A DNA stretch of 64,000 nt from positions 11,909,770 to 11,973,769 of the forward strand of contig NC_080070.1 in the NCBI RefSeq assembly GCF_949987535.1, read 5' to 3'. The position numbers and the translations under genes are program-made. The stretch comes from Balaenoptera acutorostrata (Eukaryota > Chordata > Mammalia > Artiodactyla > Balaenopteridae). The notes under the pieces are model-generated. The model had not been told where the DNA came from and made no database searches. It worked only from the letters and a program-made list of their open reading frames with translations. Below, piece after piece: positions 22,761 to 35,667 of this stretch (position 1 is its first letter; each line of letters opens with the position of its first letter).

Positions 22761-23631
22761 CATGTTACAATTGTGTTGAAATGACCCCAGGTTGTCAGTT
22801 ATTTGCTTAATTCAATTTAATTAATTAAAATAAAAATTTAATTTAATAAGTTGATTATAATTAGTATTAGATATCTCCTAATGGCTCAGTCTGTGATCGC
22901 AGCTGAGCAATAATGAAAGAATGATAGTAGTGTTGGCTGAAGCATTCTACTTTAACTTGTCTTCAAGGCAGTGCTTCTCTAGGGTCATAGATTCCTAAAT
23001 GATGGACCAGGATTGCGTGTTTTCTAGCTCTAAAGTTCTATAATCCCAACTATCCATTTCAGAGGGCCTTCCAGGAATGGACTCTGAGTACACATCTCTC
23101 CCTATGTCTGAGTTCCTCCTAGCTCTACCCACAAAAAATGCATTCTTTTTACACATCTGCCTGTCTCCATAAGACAATGTGGCAGACTTACTAAGAGTCG
23201 AGTCTTCAACAAAGAATAAAAATATCATTACATCTGGGTGGTGTCTGTGTTTTCAAATGGAAGGATTCCACTTTTCAGCTACACAAGATGATCCTCACCT
23301 ATGTCAGATTAAAATCTTTATCTACCACTAAGCTTAGGAGTGAGACAAATAATAACACTAAAAGTAACTATCATTTATTCTAGACCAAGTAAAGTGCAAG
23401 CACAGACTCCGTCTCTGAGGCTGGAGTGAGGGAGAATAAGGTATTGACACCAGTCACTGGAATGAGCATATGAGAGAATGGAGAAGGAGAGAGCCACTGA
23501 TGAGAATTAAATCAGTGTTAAAAGATAGCTTATAACTAAGCATTACCATGTAATTTTATGTGTGTATGTGCCGGGGGGGCATGGCTTTTGTAGACCAGAC
23601 ACCTCATTCTGCCCCTTCCTTCTCTTCCCAG

Positions 23632-23886
23632 CTCCAGGAGGCCTTTGGGTAGGAGCCATTTGTCCAGCTCTTTCCTGAGTACCAGACCCTCTCTGACATC
23701 CCCAAAGACAACCCTGGCAAGATGAATCTGTGGTGAAGAAGTTCTCTGAAAAGGTGCAGAAGAATCTGGCTCCTTCCTTTGAGGCCTGGGGCTGGCCTGT
23801 CCAGAAGGAAGTGGCTGCCAGCCTGGCCTATCTGCCTGAGAGGCAAGAAAATCCCATGAAATCATATGCACACTACAGAAAGGAGT
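23632..23886 (+). pseudogene. TCAF duplicate, exon-6 equivalent, disrupted
   Basis: The acceptor tctcttcccag ends at 23631, then LQEAFG. The TGG Trp codon of the intact gene is TAG here (23650-23652). A base is lost at about 23733 (ctgtggtgaag against ctgtgggtgaag), shifting the frame. Otherwise about 92% DNA identity to 6584-6838 until about 23860, after which the end is unrelated (aatcatatgcacactac). Both lesions are clear, so this is not a functional terminal exon. Confidence 0.88.
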
Positions 23887-23926
23887 GAAGAATTGTAGAA
23901 ATGTTCACTTTAAAACAGATCATTGG

Positions 23927-24242
23927 GGCTTCCCTGGTGGCGCAGTGGTTGAGAATCTGCCTGCCAATGCAGGGGACACGGGTTCGAGCCCTGGTCTGGG
24001 AAGATCCCACATGCCGCGGAGCAACTAGGCCCGTGAGCCACAACTACTGAGCCTGTGCATCTGGAGCTTGTGCTCCGGAACAAGAGAGGCCGCGATAGTG
24101 AGAGGCCCGCGCACCGTGATGAAGAGTGGCCCCCGCTCGCCGCAACTAGAGAAAGCCCTCGCACAGAAACGAAGACCCAACACAGCCAAAAATAAATAAA
24201 TAAATAATAAAAATAAAGGAATTCCTTTAAAGAAAAAAAAAA
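23927..24242 (+). mobile_element. CHR-type SINE in TCAF duplicate
   Basis: It runs from gggcttccctggtggcgcag through the ccgcggagcaactag body to an aataaataaataataaaaataaagg tail. The target-site duplication is aaacagatcattgg (ending at 23926) and aaccagatcattgg (24243-24256). It is inserted just 3' of the broken exon 6. Confidence 0.92.
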
Positions 24243-24652
24243 AACCAGATCATTGGATATAACAGATCTAATCCTCACATGATCAACCCAAATTTCAGCT
24301 TTATTTTTTTTCTCAATCTTGTTCAGAATATCCTAATTCATTTGCAACATAGAGATTAGACAGTGATTTTCAAAATTAGTAATTTGCATAACTCAACCAT
24401 GTTTTCTCTAGTTTTATTTTTTAATCCTAAGAGATTTCTTTCTTGATTTGTTTAGTGTTTTACATTTGCTTTATTGGGTGACAGGAACGGCTCAGACCCA
24501 AAGACTTAACCCCAGGAATGTCTTTCCTTGGATCCCTTTAGAGCACATTTCTCTTTATCCTAAAATTATTTCATATGTTTCACAAATATCTTTTGTCTGC
24601 ATGGTTTGAACACAGTAGTTGGTCAACAGATACTTGCTGAAAATGAATAATA

Positions 24653-24975
24653 GGGGCTTTCCCAGTGGCGCAGTGGTTAAGAGTCCACCTGCCAATGCAG
24701 GGGACATGGGTTCGAGCCCTGGTCAGGGAAGATCCCACATGCCGCGGAGCAACTAAGCCCGTGCACCACAACTACTGAGCCTGCGCTCTAGAGCACTCGA
24801 GCCACAACTACTGAAGCCTGCGCGCCTGGAGCCCGTGCTCCGCAACGAGAGAGGCCACCGCAGTGAGAAGCCTGCGCGCTGCAACTAGAGAAAGCCCGCG
24901 CACAGCAACGAAGACCCAATGCAGCCAAAAATAAATAACTAAATTTTAAAAATAAATAAATAATAATAATAAAAA
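24653..24975 (+). mobile_element. CHR-type SINE
   Basis: ggggctttcccagtggcgcagtgg head, box B gggttcgagccctgg, long CHR body and A-rich tail with repeated aataaataataat. Perfect 14-base target-site duplication gaaaatgaataata at 24639-24652 and 24976-24989. Confidence 0.94.
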
Positions 24976-24994
24976 GAAAATGAATAATAACAAC

Positions 24995-25140
24995 TACATG
25001 ATAGAGAACTCACTGTGTGCCAGCCAGTAAGTGCTTTAACTGGACCAAGTCATTTCCTGATTGCAGTGACCCTGAGTTAGGAACTATTACAGGTCCTGTT
25101 CCAAGTAGGAAAATGTGTTCCTGGAAATTAAAGCTCTAAC
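24995..25140 (-). repeat. MIR relic, antisense
   Basis: cactgtgtgccagccagtaagtgctttaactgg...gaactattacagg resembles the MIR complement. Position relative to the TCAF block matches the MIR at 8340-8545. Confidence 0.5.
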
Positions 25141-25426
25141 GTTATAATAGGTTAAACTTCATGAGGATATATTCCATATGCATAGGGGAGGGGGTATTGA
25201 TTTACTACTTCACAAAATTCTTTAGAATTATTTCTGTAGCATAGAGGACCATCCATTTCACCTCTACAGATGGGAGCTGCCACACAGCCTACCAAACACC
25301 CCATGTGGTTCCTTTGGGAAATGATCAAACAATTTGCTGACAATTCAAAGCCTGTTATCTGAGAAAATTTGATGTCAGTGTCAGAAAGATAGACCAAGGC
25401 AAGCAAATGAAAGAAATATTGGCTTG

Positions 25427-25915
25427 ATAAAAAGAAACGAAACTGAGTTATTTGTAGTGAGGTGGATGGACCTAGAGTCTGTCATACAGAGTGAAGTAAG
25501 TCAGAAAGAGAAAAACAAATACCGTATGCTAACACATATATATGGAATCCAAAAAAGAAAGAAAGAAAAATAGTTCTGATGAACCTAGAGGCAGGACAGG
25601 AATAAAGGCGCAGATGTAGAGAATGGACTTGAGGACACGGGGAGGGGGAAGGGTAAGCTGGGACGAAGTGAGAGAGTGGCAAGGACATATATACACTACC
25701 AAATGTAAAATAGATAGCTAGTGGGAAGCAGCCGCATAGCACAGGGAGATCAGCTCGGTGCTTTGTGTCCACCTAGAGGGGTGGGATAGGGAGACGCAAG
25801 AGGGAGGGGATATGGGGATATATGTATACATAAAGCTGATTCCCTTTGTCATACAGCAGAAACTAACACACCATTGTAAAGCAATTATACACCAATAAAG
25901 ATGTTAAAAAAAAAA
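25427..25915 (+). mobile_element. 5'-truncated L1 tail
   Basis: Begins inside the last part of ORF2 (ataaaaagaaacgaaactgag, the SAIKRNE region) and continues through ORF2's C-terminus, the 3' UTR (agctagtgggaagcagccgc), an AATAAA and a poly(A). Perfect 16-base target-site duplication aagaaatattggcttg at 25411-25426 and 25916-25931. It is the same lineage as the three large L1s. A standard truncated insertion. Confidence 0.95.
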
Positions 25916-25931
25916 AAGAAATATTGGCTTG

Positions 25932-28770
25932 TTCAATGCATATCAGTGAAACCTTTGTAAGGCACGTGGTTGCGTTTTGGTCAGTATCTTCTGTGCTGGA
26001 GGATTAATGCTGTTGCAAATCCATGCTGAATGGAGTACTGCTAAGCCATGTATGCATATATAATCTTCACTGGCACACAAGGACGCTTAAATTTCAAAGT
26101 GACAAACTAACAAGTGGCAGAGCAAGAATTTGAAACCAATCATTGCATTAACTGTAAGAACATATGATCATAGCTACTCTTCCTCTAGTTACAGGAGCCA
26201 AATGTAAGCTCAAAGAGGAAAAATACATAAATGCGCCTTTCTTTAGTGGACTTGCTCACTTTTTCATCTGTTCTATGAAGCTTCCTCTTGAGAGCTGCCT
26301 CTACCTTCTCCATGATTGGAATGCGGTTGTCAATCAAGGGACCACAGCATTCCCGTCATAAGAGCTGGCACAAGACCATGGACAACCAGAGTACTCCATC
26401 CTCTGGACCTAGTGACTGGACTGTGGATGTTCGCATGACTTAAGTAGAACCAGGCAGTGTCCTTTTTTGATAAGTAATAAAGTCATTGGTGGAGGAAGAA
26501 CAATTTTTTTTCTGAGATCACGGGTTCCATGAGCCATTTAAGCCAGGAGCTGCCTTGCAATATCATCTTTGCATAAAGAGAGACTGATGGCCAATGAAAC
26601 CCACACAAAGAAAAACAATGACAATCAAAGACAAAGATCTATATCCTTAAGAACACTGTTCAAGAATCTAGATCTAGTAGTGCTGCAAGCTCCATGGCAA
26701 CACCCAGACTCTTCTGTTTCTTGAATCAATAAATTGCTTCCTTTTGCTTCTACCGGTTTGAGCTGAGTTCCTGTTACCTGTCATCAGAAATGTCCAAATA
26801 AAAATTTTCCCCTTTTTAAGTCCTCTCCAGTTTGCTATTGGAGCATTGTGACTCCTGCCTTTTCTCAGGAAGGATTTACCTGGAATAGACCCTCCTGCTT
26901 TCACATCTCTCTCCTCTACTCACAGTGGGCAGCCGCAGTATAACATGAGTTGAGACAGTGGTAACACAAGCCAGTTTTCCACTGATGGTAAAGATAACCA
27001 ACAGTCACCAAAGCCTTCGCCTCTAGAATTCCATGATTCTGAAACCATACACTCTTGCTTTTAAAGGTACTTTTGGACAGAGAGGCTAGACAAAGAATTT
27101 GGTTTTTTCCCCAGCTTTGGAAAGACAGGAGTCTGGTCGGAAAGGCTGAACAATGGTTCTTGGTCTTCTCTTTCGGGTCTCAATTTAAAAGTCATTTTTT
27201 AGAGGAAACGCCGTGCCCAGCTGTGTCCTGACCATGCACGCTGCTTACTGGCAGCCACACCACCCGGGCTTCATTCAATACTTCTCACCACATTCACATT
27301 TCATGTGTGCTTAATGTTTTCTTCCCTCACCAGACTGCACATTTCATGAAGGCAAGGCTCACATCTGTATTCTCAGACTTTATCCCCAATAAATAGCACA
27401 GCTCCTGATGCATCGAAAGTTTTTTATGGATAGGTATTTGTTGGCTGACAAGACTGATTAAGGACTCCCAACGCCTGTCCACATTGAATATCTTATAGAG
27501 CCCTATGATATTTACTGAAATTCAAAGAAATTCTTCCATTATTCTAGAAGGAAGCAGTAATATGACTTTAGCCTTGCCTCTATTTTTTTACACCTCATAC
27601 CCAGCTACAAAAATTTTGGTCATATTTGTGGTCAGACTGGATGAGTGGGAACTTTCCATTGGTCTCCTCCCAACCACTCATATATTCCAGATTCAGTACT
27701 TATGAGAATGTTTGTTTTCAGCAAAATTTTTGTGGGGAATGATGGAAACTTTCAAGGGATATAATCATTTTTTAAATAAATTCCTTAGGTCTTGACATTT
27801 TATGGTCTTTATCTTCACTTCTTCACATACCTGTTTCTTTTCTCTCTTCACTTGAACTTCAGCCAACATTAATTTTGGAGAGGTTTTTCTTTTCTCTGAA
27901 TTATCACTCCCCCTAGTCCTGCTATATGTCATTAAATTCTGGATCAAGGGCATTCCTCTAAGTCAGGATGATCCCCAAATCTTTTTATATCATCAACCAA
28001 AGTAATCCAGTCCTTTCCTGTCTGTCCTCAAGATGGCACACTAAGCACAGGCTCCAGCCTCTTTCAACCCCTGGCCCTAGATTACTAGAAAGACCAGATC
28101 TTTTCTAAAATTCTAACACAGCATTGGAAAGCCAGAAGGCAGCCTCCCCCTACAAGATCCAGGGAGATGGTATCACATGGTAAAAGAAAACCAAGAACCT
28201 GCTCAGTGCAAAGTGCTTTACGGAGCAGAAGTGACCACAGGAGTTCTCCAAATCCAGAGAAGGTAGCTTGGGGGAACAGATAAATCTCAAGAATGCAAGG
28301 ATGATGCATTTATAGTATATCTAATACATTTGCTGAATTTACAGATTATAAGAGAAAAACTTTACAATCATGACAAAAAATAGTTTGAAAAATTCAAGAC
28401 ACAGTCATGATTAAACATTTTGTAAGACAGTGAAGTAGAAACTTCCTATAACAAGTAGTGTATGTACCAGAAACCTTTGGCAAGCATTATACTCAGTAGT
28501 AAAAAGTAGAAGCACTCACATTACACTCAAGAATATGAAAAGAATGTTCACTCTTAGTGTTACCTTCAGCATATCCTTGGAGGTCTTTATTAATGCATTT
28601 GGACAAGAAAAACAGACTGGAAAGGAAGGGGAAAATAGTCATTATTTTCAGAAAATATGACCCTCTATATTTTGGGATTGTATCTGATAGACAGCTGATG
28701 AAGTGGACGTGATGGGAACAGGTAAAGAGAGGTCGAGGATGACACCTAGGCTCTTGGCTTGAGCCCTCAG
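25932..28770. other. Gene-free stretch with old repeat relics
   Basis: No gene was recognised. An L2-like stretch lies at about 27290-27450 (agactgcacatttcatgaaggcaagg...ccccaataaatagcacag). A stretch at about 26690-26830 (aatcaataaattgcttcc...gtttgagctgagttcctgttacc) resembles an old LTR 3' end but could not be named. The rest appears unique. Confidence 0.4.
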
Positions 28771-28774
28771 TGGG

Positions 28775-29270
28775 TTTTTTTGGTTTGTTTGTTTTAGTTT
28801 TTTGTTGAAATATAGTTGATTTACAATATCGTGTTAGTTTCAAGTTTACTGCACAACAATTTAGAGATAGATAGATGATAGATAGGTAGGTAGATGATAG
28901 ATAGATAGATAGATAGATAGATAGGTAGGTAGGTTCTTTTGCAGGTCCTTTTCCCTTGTAGGTCATTACAAAATATTGAGTATAGTTCCCTGTGCAATAG
29001 AGTAGGTCCTTGTTGGTTATCTATTTTATATATAGTAGTGTGTATATATATATTAATCCCAACCTCCTAATTTATCCCTCCCCCCACCCCCCTTTCTGCT
29101 TTGGTAACCATAAGTTTGTTTTTTACGTCTGTTTTGGAAAGAAGTTCATTTGTATCTTTTTTTTTAAGATTCCACATAAAAGTGATATCATATATTTGTC
29201 TTTCTCTGTCTGGCTTACTTCACTTAGTATGGAAATCTCTAGGTCCATCCATGTTGCTGCAAATGAGCCC
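28775..29270 (-). mobile_element. Antisense L1 tail with embedded GATA microsatellite
   Basis: On the minus strand, L1 ORF2 C-terminal sequence ends at a stop (SEVSQTEKDKY) followed by 3' UTR text. On the + strand one reads ttgaaatatagttgatttacaatatcgtg and ttcacttagtatggaaatctctaggtccatccatg. It is from an older subfamily than the large L1 copies. It is 5' truncated in its own orientation near 29270. Confidence 0.8.
28865..28934 (+). repeat. (GATA)n / (GGTA)n microsatellite
   Basis: Imperfect 4-base tandem repeat of gata with ggta interruptions, expanded inside the antisense L1 3' UTR. Confidence 0.9.
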
Positions 29271-32200
29271 TCAGTGTTTTTCATACCTTTAACTGAGATA
29301 ATGGGAAATGAGAGTATGGGATTAAGAGAAAACATGAAATAGTTTGATATATGAGTCTAGACTTTAGAGGTTTGGAGTACAAAATTAAGAGGAGTTATTA
29401 GATAGGCAGTTTGATAGATGAGTCTAGACTTCAGAGCAGTGGTCCAGTCTGAAGATATAAATTTAGAACTCATTAGAATATAGACGGTATTCAAAGCTTT
29501 AGGCCACATTGAATTCCTTAAGAAGAAGAACACTAGTATGCTGCAAGCCACTATTTTAATGAAAGCAAATGAGATTGGGAAAGACTAGCTTGGTGAGATA
29601 AGAAGAAAGCCCAAATTTATTACAGTATCACAGAACTGTGGAGAAGAAAATATTTTTTTATAGCAAAGAAGGGGGGAGATGTCAACAGTTCATGTTGTTG
29701 AATGCTCGTGAAAAAGTCATGTAAAACGAGTGTGGAGACACAATTTTGGGGTCGGTCCTTGTGGAGGCTGCTGGCAATCTTGTCAAGGTGGGTAGTGGCT
29801 GAGTCAGAAAACAGGTCGAGGAGAACGGGAGGTGAGGGATTTGAGACAACCCATATTCGAAACACTTTTGACACATTTTTCTTGGTAAGGAAGCAAAGAA
29901 AAAGGGTGATAACTAGAGGGATAAAGGACTAAGAGAAAAGTTTGTTTTTGAAGATAATGAAATACTAGAGAATATTTCTACAATGAAAATGTGAATAATC
30001 CAGTATGGAGCGAGAAATTTTGACACGTGCTTGAAAGGGGGGGAAGTAAATTAAATTTAGTTTTATAGGAAATTATAAAGTAGTTCTCAAGTAAAAGGAA
30101 AGAGATTAGATAGAACATGATCCATAAGTCAGCCAAAGTGATTTTCTATTAATTCAATTGGGTTTGAATTTTGTTATATGCTTGACGTTTAAGAGGCTAA
30201 TGTGTAAAAGATATTTTTTCTTTTACAGATATCTAATTAGCTCAGAGATTATTTTCATTATAGTAAAATATCTGGTAGCTTTCCCCCTAATCATAGCACC
30301 TTACTTCCCAATATATCTTTGGATATCTAGGATAAACCTATATTGACAAACGATTTATTAATTCATACCTAGAAACCTTCTATGGATGAAAAAGTAGAAA
30401 TTTGACTAAATTTATACAGATTGCCTATTTGGTCTCAACTCAATTATATTCAATTTTAAACAGACTTTTTAGAGTTTTGGGTTTTTTTCTTTTTTGGCTG
30501 CTCAGCATTTGGACCCTCATTTTGTTTGGGGTCTTCTCAAATAGTCCAAGTCACCGTGTAAGACAAGGTTCTTCTTCACAACACACGTGCTAAAAATGCC
30601 AGATACGTATATATTTCCCCCCAACCCTGTAGCTAGAGTAGTCAGTCATGTCCACTGGGACACTGAATACCAAACAGATGACACATGGGGAGTGTAAAGT
30701 ATGGAATTAATTCTGTTGGTGGCATCCAGTGACCAGTGACCACAGCAGCCACATGTCAACCAAACTCTTCTTGTGGCATAATTTTTGCTGCACTTCCAAA
30801 CATCTAGATCTTGGTGCCTAGGGTATTCAGGCCCAGTTCTCCATACATAACATTAGTTATGAGAATTACCCAAATTACTTCTAGTAAGTTTCCTTCCTGC
30901 AAAGTTTAGCCAAGGCCTTCTTTTCTGTTGCTATCCAGCCAAGATGCCTGAGTGTTCCACTAGATATACCCACAACTGTAGGATCCCCAGGCCAACCTGA
31001 CAGCCTCTTCCTCCAAGAATTCCACCCAAATCTTAGAATCTTTGGAAACCCAAATGGTAATTACATTTTCTCCTTTGCATTAGGTCCTGCATTTGGCTCC
31101 CGATGATCAAAATCTTGGGCACCTAAAGTTGGTTTTAGAGTTAGGCAGAGGGAAGAGAGAGAAAGAATGAGTACAAGAACATGTACATGCAGAGTATACA
31201 TCCCTGGAAAATAGAATTCATTTCCTTTTTATCTTTCCCCAATGGCTAACCAGTGCATTGCACATAAATTTTCAATAAATATTTATTGAGTAAGTAAATC
31301 CATTAAAAAATGAGAAAACAGTACAGAATCATGGAGAGAGAGCTGAAATAAGGGTCAGAAAACAAAGCATTCTCTTCTTTTCTCTACTACCTTGAGGTAC
31401 TCTATGGACATCATTTTCCTTATTTGTAAAATAAAGAAGCAAAATAGCTCAGATTACCTTTCAGCTCAGAAATTCTTTGATTTGGGAATAAATATACTGA
31501 AGATTGGATACTAGGACTCTGTTGTGTGCAAGGTTTTTTAAAAAGGATTCTTTCTTTGGTGAGGAAAAAATGGGGTTATATCTCATTTATTTTCCCCAGC
31601 ACTCAGCATGAGTGTAGGTTTCATTAATTAGTAAAATTGTACATGCCAGTGTGTCAAGTTTGAGCACAGCAGTATGAGTTCCCACAGGAAGATGCTGGGT
31701 TCCTGCCATGAGCTATACAGCAATGTCTATGGGAAGTGTTACCTCCGAGGGGCCAAGCAAACCCATATTCCCACAGCATTTCCTAAGACTACCTTTTCCT
31801 TCTCAGAGTTAGACTCACTGATGTAAATTGCCCAGCTGTGTTTTAATTGAAGCTCTGCACTCACTTTCCCTCGTGTTTTTCTATATGTACACTTCTCCTC
31901 CCTTTTCCTCCCTTAGTTACTTCTCTCCTTCCCCCTAAGTCCCTCCACACAGGCCCATGGTGAAGAGAGCTGACAATAATGAGGCCCCAGGAACTGGCTC
32001 AAAGTCCGCTGTAAAACTTTTAAAATTAAACCCTCAAGATTTTAAGATTTGTGATTAGAATGCATGATTTGAAGTGAACTAACATCACCCTGCCATCCAG
32101 CTGGCATGGTCCTCTGCCCATGGGTCTGCTGGGCCCTGGTGCTAAAGCCCTGGCAGAGAGAGCTGTTTCCTGCCATCCACTGTCCTGCCCTGAAAGTGGT

Positions 32201-32984
32201 CAAAGTCTTCCTTAAACCTTTGGGAAGTGCCCCAGATTTTCTTCTTGTTGAACAATAAGGATGTGTTTGATTTTCCACTATTAGCATCAGGTGCTCTGAT
32301 GAGTGTCTATGGGGATAAGTCTTTGTATTTGTGAAGATCTCCTCAAAATAGATTCCTAGAAGTGAAATTAGAGGTGAAAAAGCCAAAATATATTTAGGAC
32401 TCAATATGGATGTCAAATTCCCTTCCTTTCACTCGTTCATACAAGCAAATATGTAATGAGCATCTTTAGCGCCAGGCACTCTTCTAGGTGCTGGAATATG
32501 ACTGTGAACAGAGAGACAAGGCTTCTAATCTCATGCAATACCTAATCTATGGGTTAAGGAAGACAATAAACAAGAAATAAAAAATATATAGTGTAATTAT
32601 AAATGGTAACTAATGTTATAAAAATACATAAAATGGAATGATAGGGACTGGGGGTTGGCTTTTTCCTTTCTTTTGAACCCCCATACAATTTATCAGCAGG
32701 TATGGTCAGCCTTACCTACTAGATAGAAGCAGAATTCATCACTTCTTACCACCTTTGTTGTTATCTCCCTAACGCAAGTCACCACCCGCTTCTGCCTGGA
32801 CCTTTGCAATACCTTCCTTTGCCCCATCTTACTTCCCTGTGTTCTACTCTCACCACAGCAGTTTGAGTCTTTTAGCATGTAAGTCTATAAGATCATGTAA
32901 CTCAGCTGCAAAAGCACTTCAGTAGTTTCCCCTTTCTCTGAGTAAAACCCAGTCATTGCCAAGGCCTGTAAAGCAGTCCATGGC
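29271..32984. other. Gene-free stretch, mostly unassigned old sequence
   Basis: No gene. An imperfect direct repeat of tttgata-t/g-atgagtctagactt occurs near 29342-29362 and 29410-29433. A stretch from about 29560 to 29940 resembles a dispersed mammalian repeat whose family I cannot name, and text near 51490-52000 looks similar. An L2-like end lies near 31225-31300 (cattgcacataaattttcaataaatatttattgag). Around 32440-32590 is an old repeat-like text (gccaggcactcttctaggtgctgg...caataaacaagaaataaa). Confidence 0.35.
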
Positions 32985-33410
32985 CTGGACTCTACGACCT
33001 CTCTGCTCCCATCTCTACCACTCTCCTCCCCCGATGTTCTCCTCTCTAGCTCCTTGATCCTGCCCCAGGGCCTTTGCACTTGCTCTTTCCCCTGTTTGGA
33101 ATACTCATTCCCCAGCTATTTCTCATTTCTTCATTTCTCTTTTAAGAGAAATAGTCACTAACTCTGCCAAATAAAATAGCGTGGCATCCCATGTCTTTCT
33201 CCTTTATCCTGCTTTACTTTTCATCATTGCATTTATTATCATTTGACATATTTATACATTCTGTTTATTAACTACTTTACCCACTAAGATAGAAATATCA
33301 TAGGTGAAGGACTGCTTTATTCACTGCTGTATTCACATTACCTAAATTCAGTGTTTGTCCAATGGATATATAAACCACCACATGCAAAGTATCAATATAT
33401 TCATTAATGG
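32985..33410 (+). repeat. L2 (LINE-2) 3' fragment
   Basis: ccccagggcctttgcacttgctctttcccctgtttggaatactcattccc is classic L2 consensus text. It is followed by the L2 tail through aggtgaaggactgctttattcactgctgtattc. Confidence 0.75.
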
Positions 33411-33929
33411 CTCTGTTTCAACCTGTCAATAGATTTCTAGGGATATGCTGTTGGACTAGATAATGTATCCTATCTTGTTTTTTATTTTTATCAATGACAT
33501 GGATCAAGAAATAGTAACCACTTTCACAAAGTGTGGTATATATGACCTGTTACCAGAATAATCTTCAGCAAAGTTTCTCAAATTGTAGATCACTAACCAT
33601 TAGCGGTCAGTGAATATAGTTAGCAGGTTGTGAACAGATTTTTCTTAACAAAAGAGAATATAGCCAGGTTGGAACCGAATGGAATTAAATTAGGGAAAAA
33701 TGAAATTTATCACACGTAATACAAGAAAGTTTGTTTTAATTATACATATGTAGGCTTTCTGTACACATATCAAGATATGATGTAAAGAGTATTTCTTATA
33801 AGTCACAATTTATTTTAAGTTTTAAACACAGTGACCTACAGTGCTGATTCCTGGAAATTGTTCCAGAATTCCCAGGAAATAATATAAATAGCAACAGATA
33901 AAAAATGGAAAAACATTAAAAGAGAGACA

Positions 33930-35600
33930 GAGAGAAAGAATCAATGAACCAAAGAGCTGGTCCTTTGGGAAAAAATTAAAAATTATTAAATGACTAGCTA
34001 TATCGACAAAGATAAAAAAAGAGAAAAGATATAAATTACCAATTAGAGGAACAAAGGAGGGGACATCATTGCAGATCCTACAGACACTTATAACTATAAA
34101 GATGAAATGGATATGAAGAAGAAATATATAGATTCAATAATCTAATATGTATTTTAAAAATAGAATATGTGGTTAAAAAAACCTTCCAAGAAGAGCTCTT
34201 CAGGCCAGATTGCTGTACCATCAAGATTTCTCAAACATTTCAAAAAATAATACCAATTCTACACAATTTTTTTCCAGAAAATAAAAAAGGAGGGAATGCT
34301 ATCCAACTCATTTTATGAGGCTGGCATTACTTGATATTAAAAACAGATATTACTAGAAAACTACAGACCAAATATCCCTAACAATAGATCCAAAACTCTT
34401 CAATAAAATACTAGCAATTGTAAACCAACAATATGTAAAAAAAAGACATCATGATGAAGTGAGGTTTATCTCAGCATGCAAGGATAGCTGAACATTCCAA
34501 AGTTAATTGAATTAATTCACCACATCAGTACACAAAAGAAGGAAAGAATCATATGCTCATTCCAAGAGATGCAGAAAAGCATTTGACAGAATTCAGCATC
34601 TATTCACAAAAACAACCTCTCAGGGAGTTAATAACAGAATGGAAATTCTTAAAACTAAGGAAGAACATCCACAAAATGGCCTGCTAACATCATAGTTAAT
34701 GGTGAAAGATTGAATGTTTTACCCCTAAGATCAGGAACATGGCTAGGAGGTGCACTCTCACCACTCTTATTTGACATCATACTGGAAGTTCTACTCATTG
34801 CAATAAGTAGAGATAAATAAGAGACTTGAAGACATGAAGACATACAGTTTGGAATGGAAGAAATAAAAATGTTTCTCTTCACAGATGACGTGGCTGTATA
34901 TTGAGAAAATCCCAAAGAATTTACAAGGAAGCTAATAGAGCTAGAAGATAAGTTTAGCAAAGTCAATGGATATTAGGCCAATATAAGTTCAATTTACTTA
35001 TAGTACAAAATCAATCATGTTTCTGTATATATTCTATATATTACCCATGGAAACTGGAAAATTGCAAACAGTAACATTGTAATAAAACCAAAAAATACAA
35101 AATAATTTGGTGCATTGTAACACAAAAATTTTAGCAAAATATGTTTATGATCTCTGTACTGAAAACTCCAAAAACGTGGTGAAAGAAATCAAACACCTAA
35201 ACAAATAGGAGATTTACCTTGTTCATGAGCTGAAAGTCTTGATGTTGCTATGATGTCAATTCCCCATCAACTGTTTTATAGATTCTATGCAACCCTAATG
35301 TTACAGTGGGATATTTTTTGTACAAATTGAGAAGCTGGTTCTAAAATTTACGTGGAAAAAAATCAAAAGAACTGCAAGAGCTGAAACAATTTTGAAAAAG
35401 ACAAACTTGGAGGACTACCTCATATCAAGGCTTACTATAAAACTGCATTAATCAAGACAGTGTAGTGCTGGTGGAAGGACACATAAATCAATGTAATAGA
35501 ATTCAGATATAGACTCACACATAAATGATCAACTTATTTTTCACAAGGATGTAAAGGGAACTTGATGAAGACTGCATAATCTTGTCATATAACATTAGAT
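33930..35600 (+). mobile_element. Decayed old L1 ORF2 fragment
   Basis: Sense-strand L1 ORF2 remains, heavily mutated. Recognisable points are caaagagctggtcctttgg, the RT entry (gaagagctcttcaggccaga), agatgcagaaaagcatttgacagaattcagc, ctcttcacagatgacg, and tactataaaactgcattaatcaagacag. No frame longer than about 100 codons survives. L1 copy 2 inserted about 60 bp beyond its end. Confidence 0.75.
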
Positions 35601-35641
35601 TTGTGCTTGTTACATAACAATAGCTGACTGAAACACAAATT

Positions 35642-35658
35642 GAAACACAGATGTGGGG
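35642..35658 (+). repeat. Target-site duplication, left, of L1 copy 2
   Basis: gaaacacagatgtgggg, matching the right copy at 42821-42837 with one mismatch. Confidence 0.93.
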
Positions 35659-35667
35659 AGAGAGGAG

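Larger units (their letters stand above)
20490..25140 (+). repeat. Tandem segmental duplication, unit B (broken TCAF copy)
   Basis: This is the partner of about 3820-8545. Its left limit is the 3' end of L1 copy 1 at about 20486. Homology to the TCAF intron begins almost at once (gtatttagagaaaaatgaggaagcctgattgcc against ggtttagaggaaagaaggcc...ggaaatctgattcc). It contains exon-5 and exon-6 equivalents but no exons 1-4. It has gained two CHR SINEs (23927 and 24653). About 1 kb matching the unit-A 3' UTR is missing after exon 6. Confidence 0.7.

Noticed and set aside
28865..28934. Regularly spaced GATA repeats considered as a CRISPR-like or protein-binding array
   Set aside because: A 4-base microsatellite without spacers in an L1 3' UTR. 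Vertebrate genome context.
31000..33000. Possible small unique gene
   Set aside because: No open frame over about 125 codons, no splice-supported exons and no recognisable protein family.
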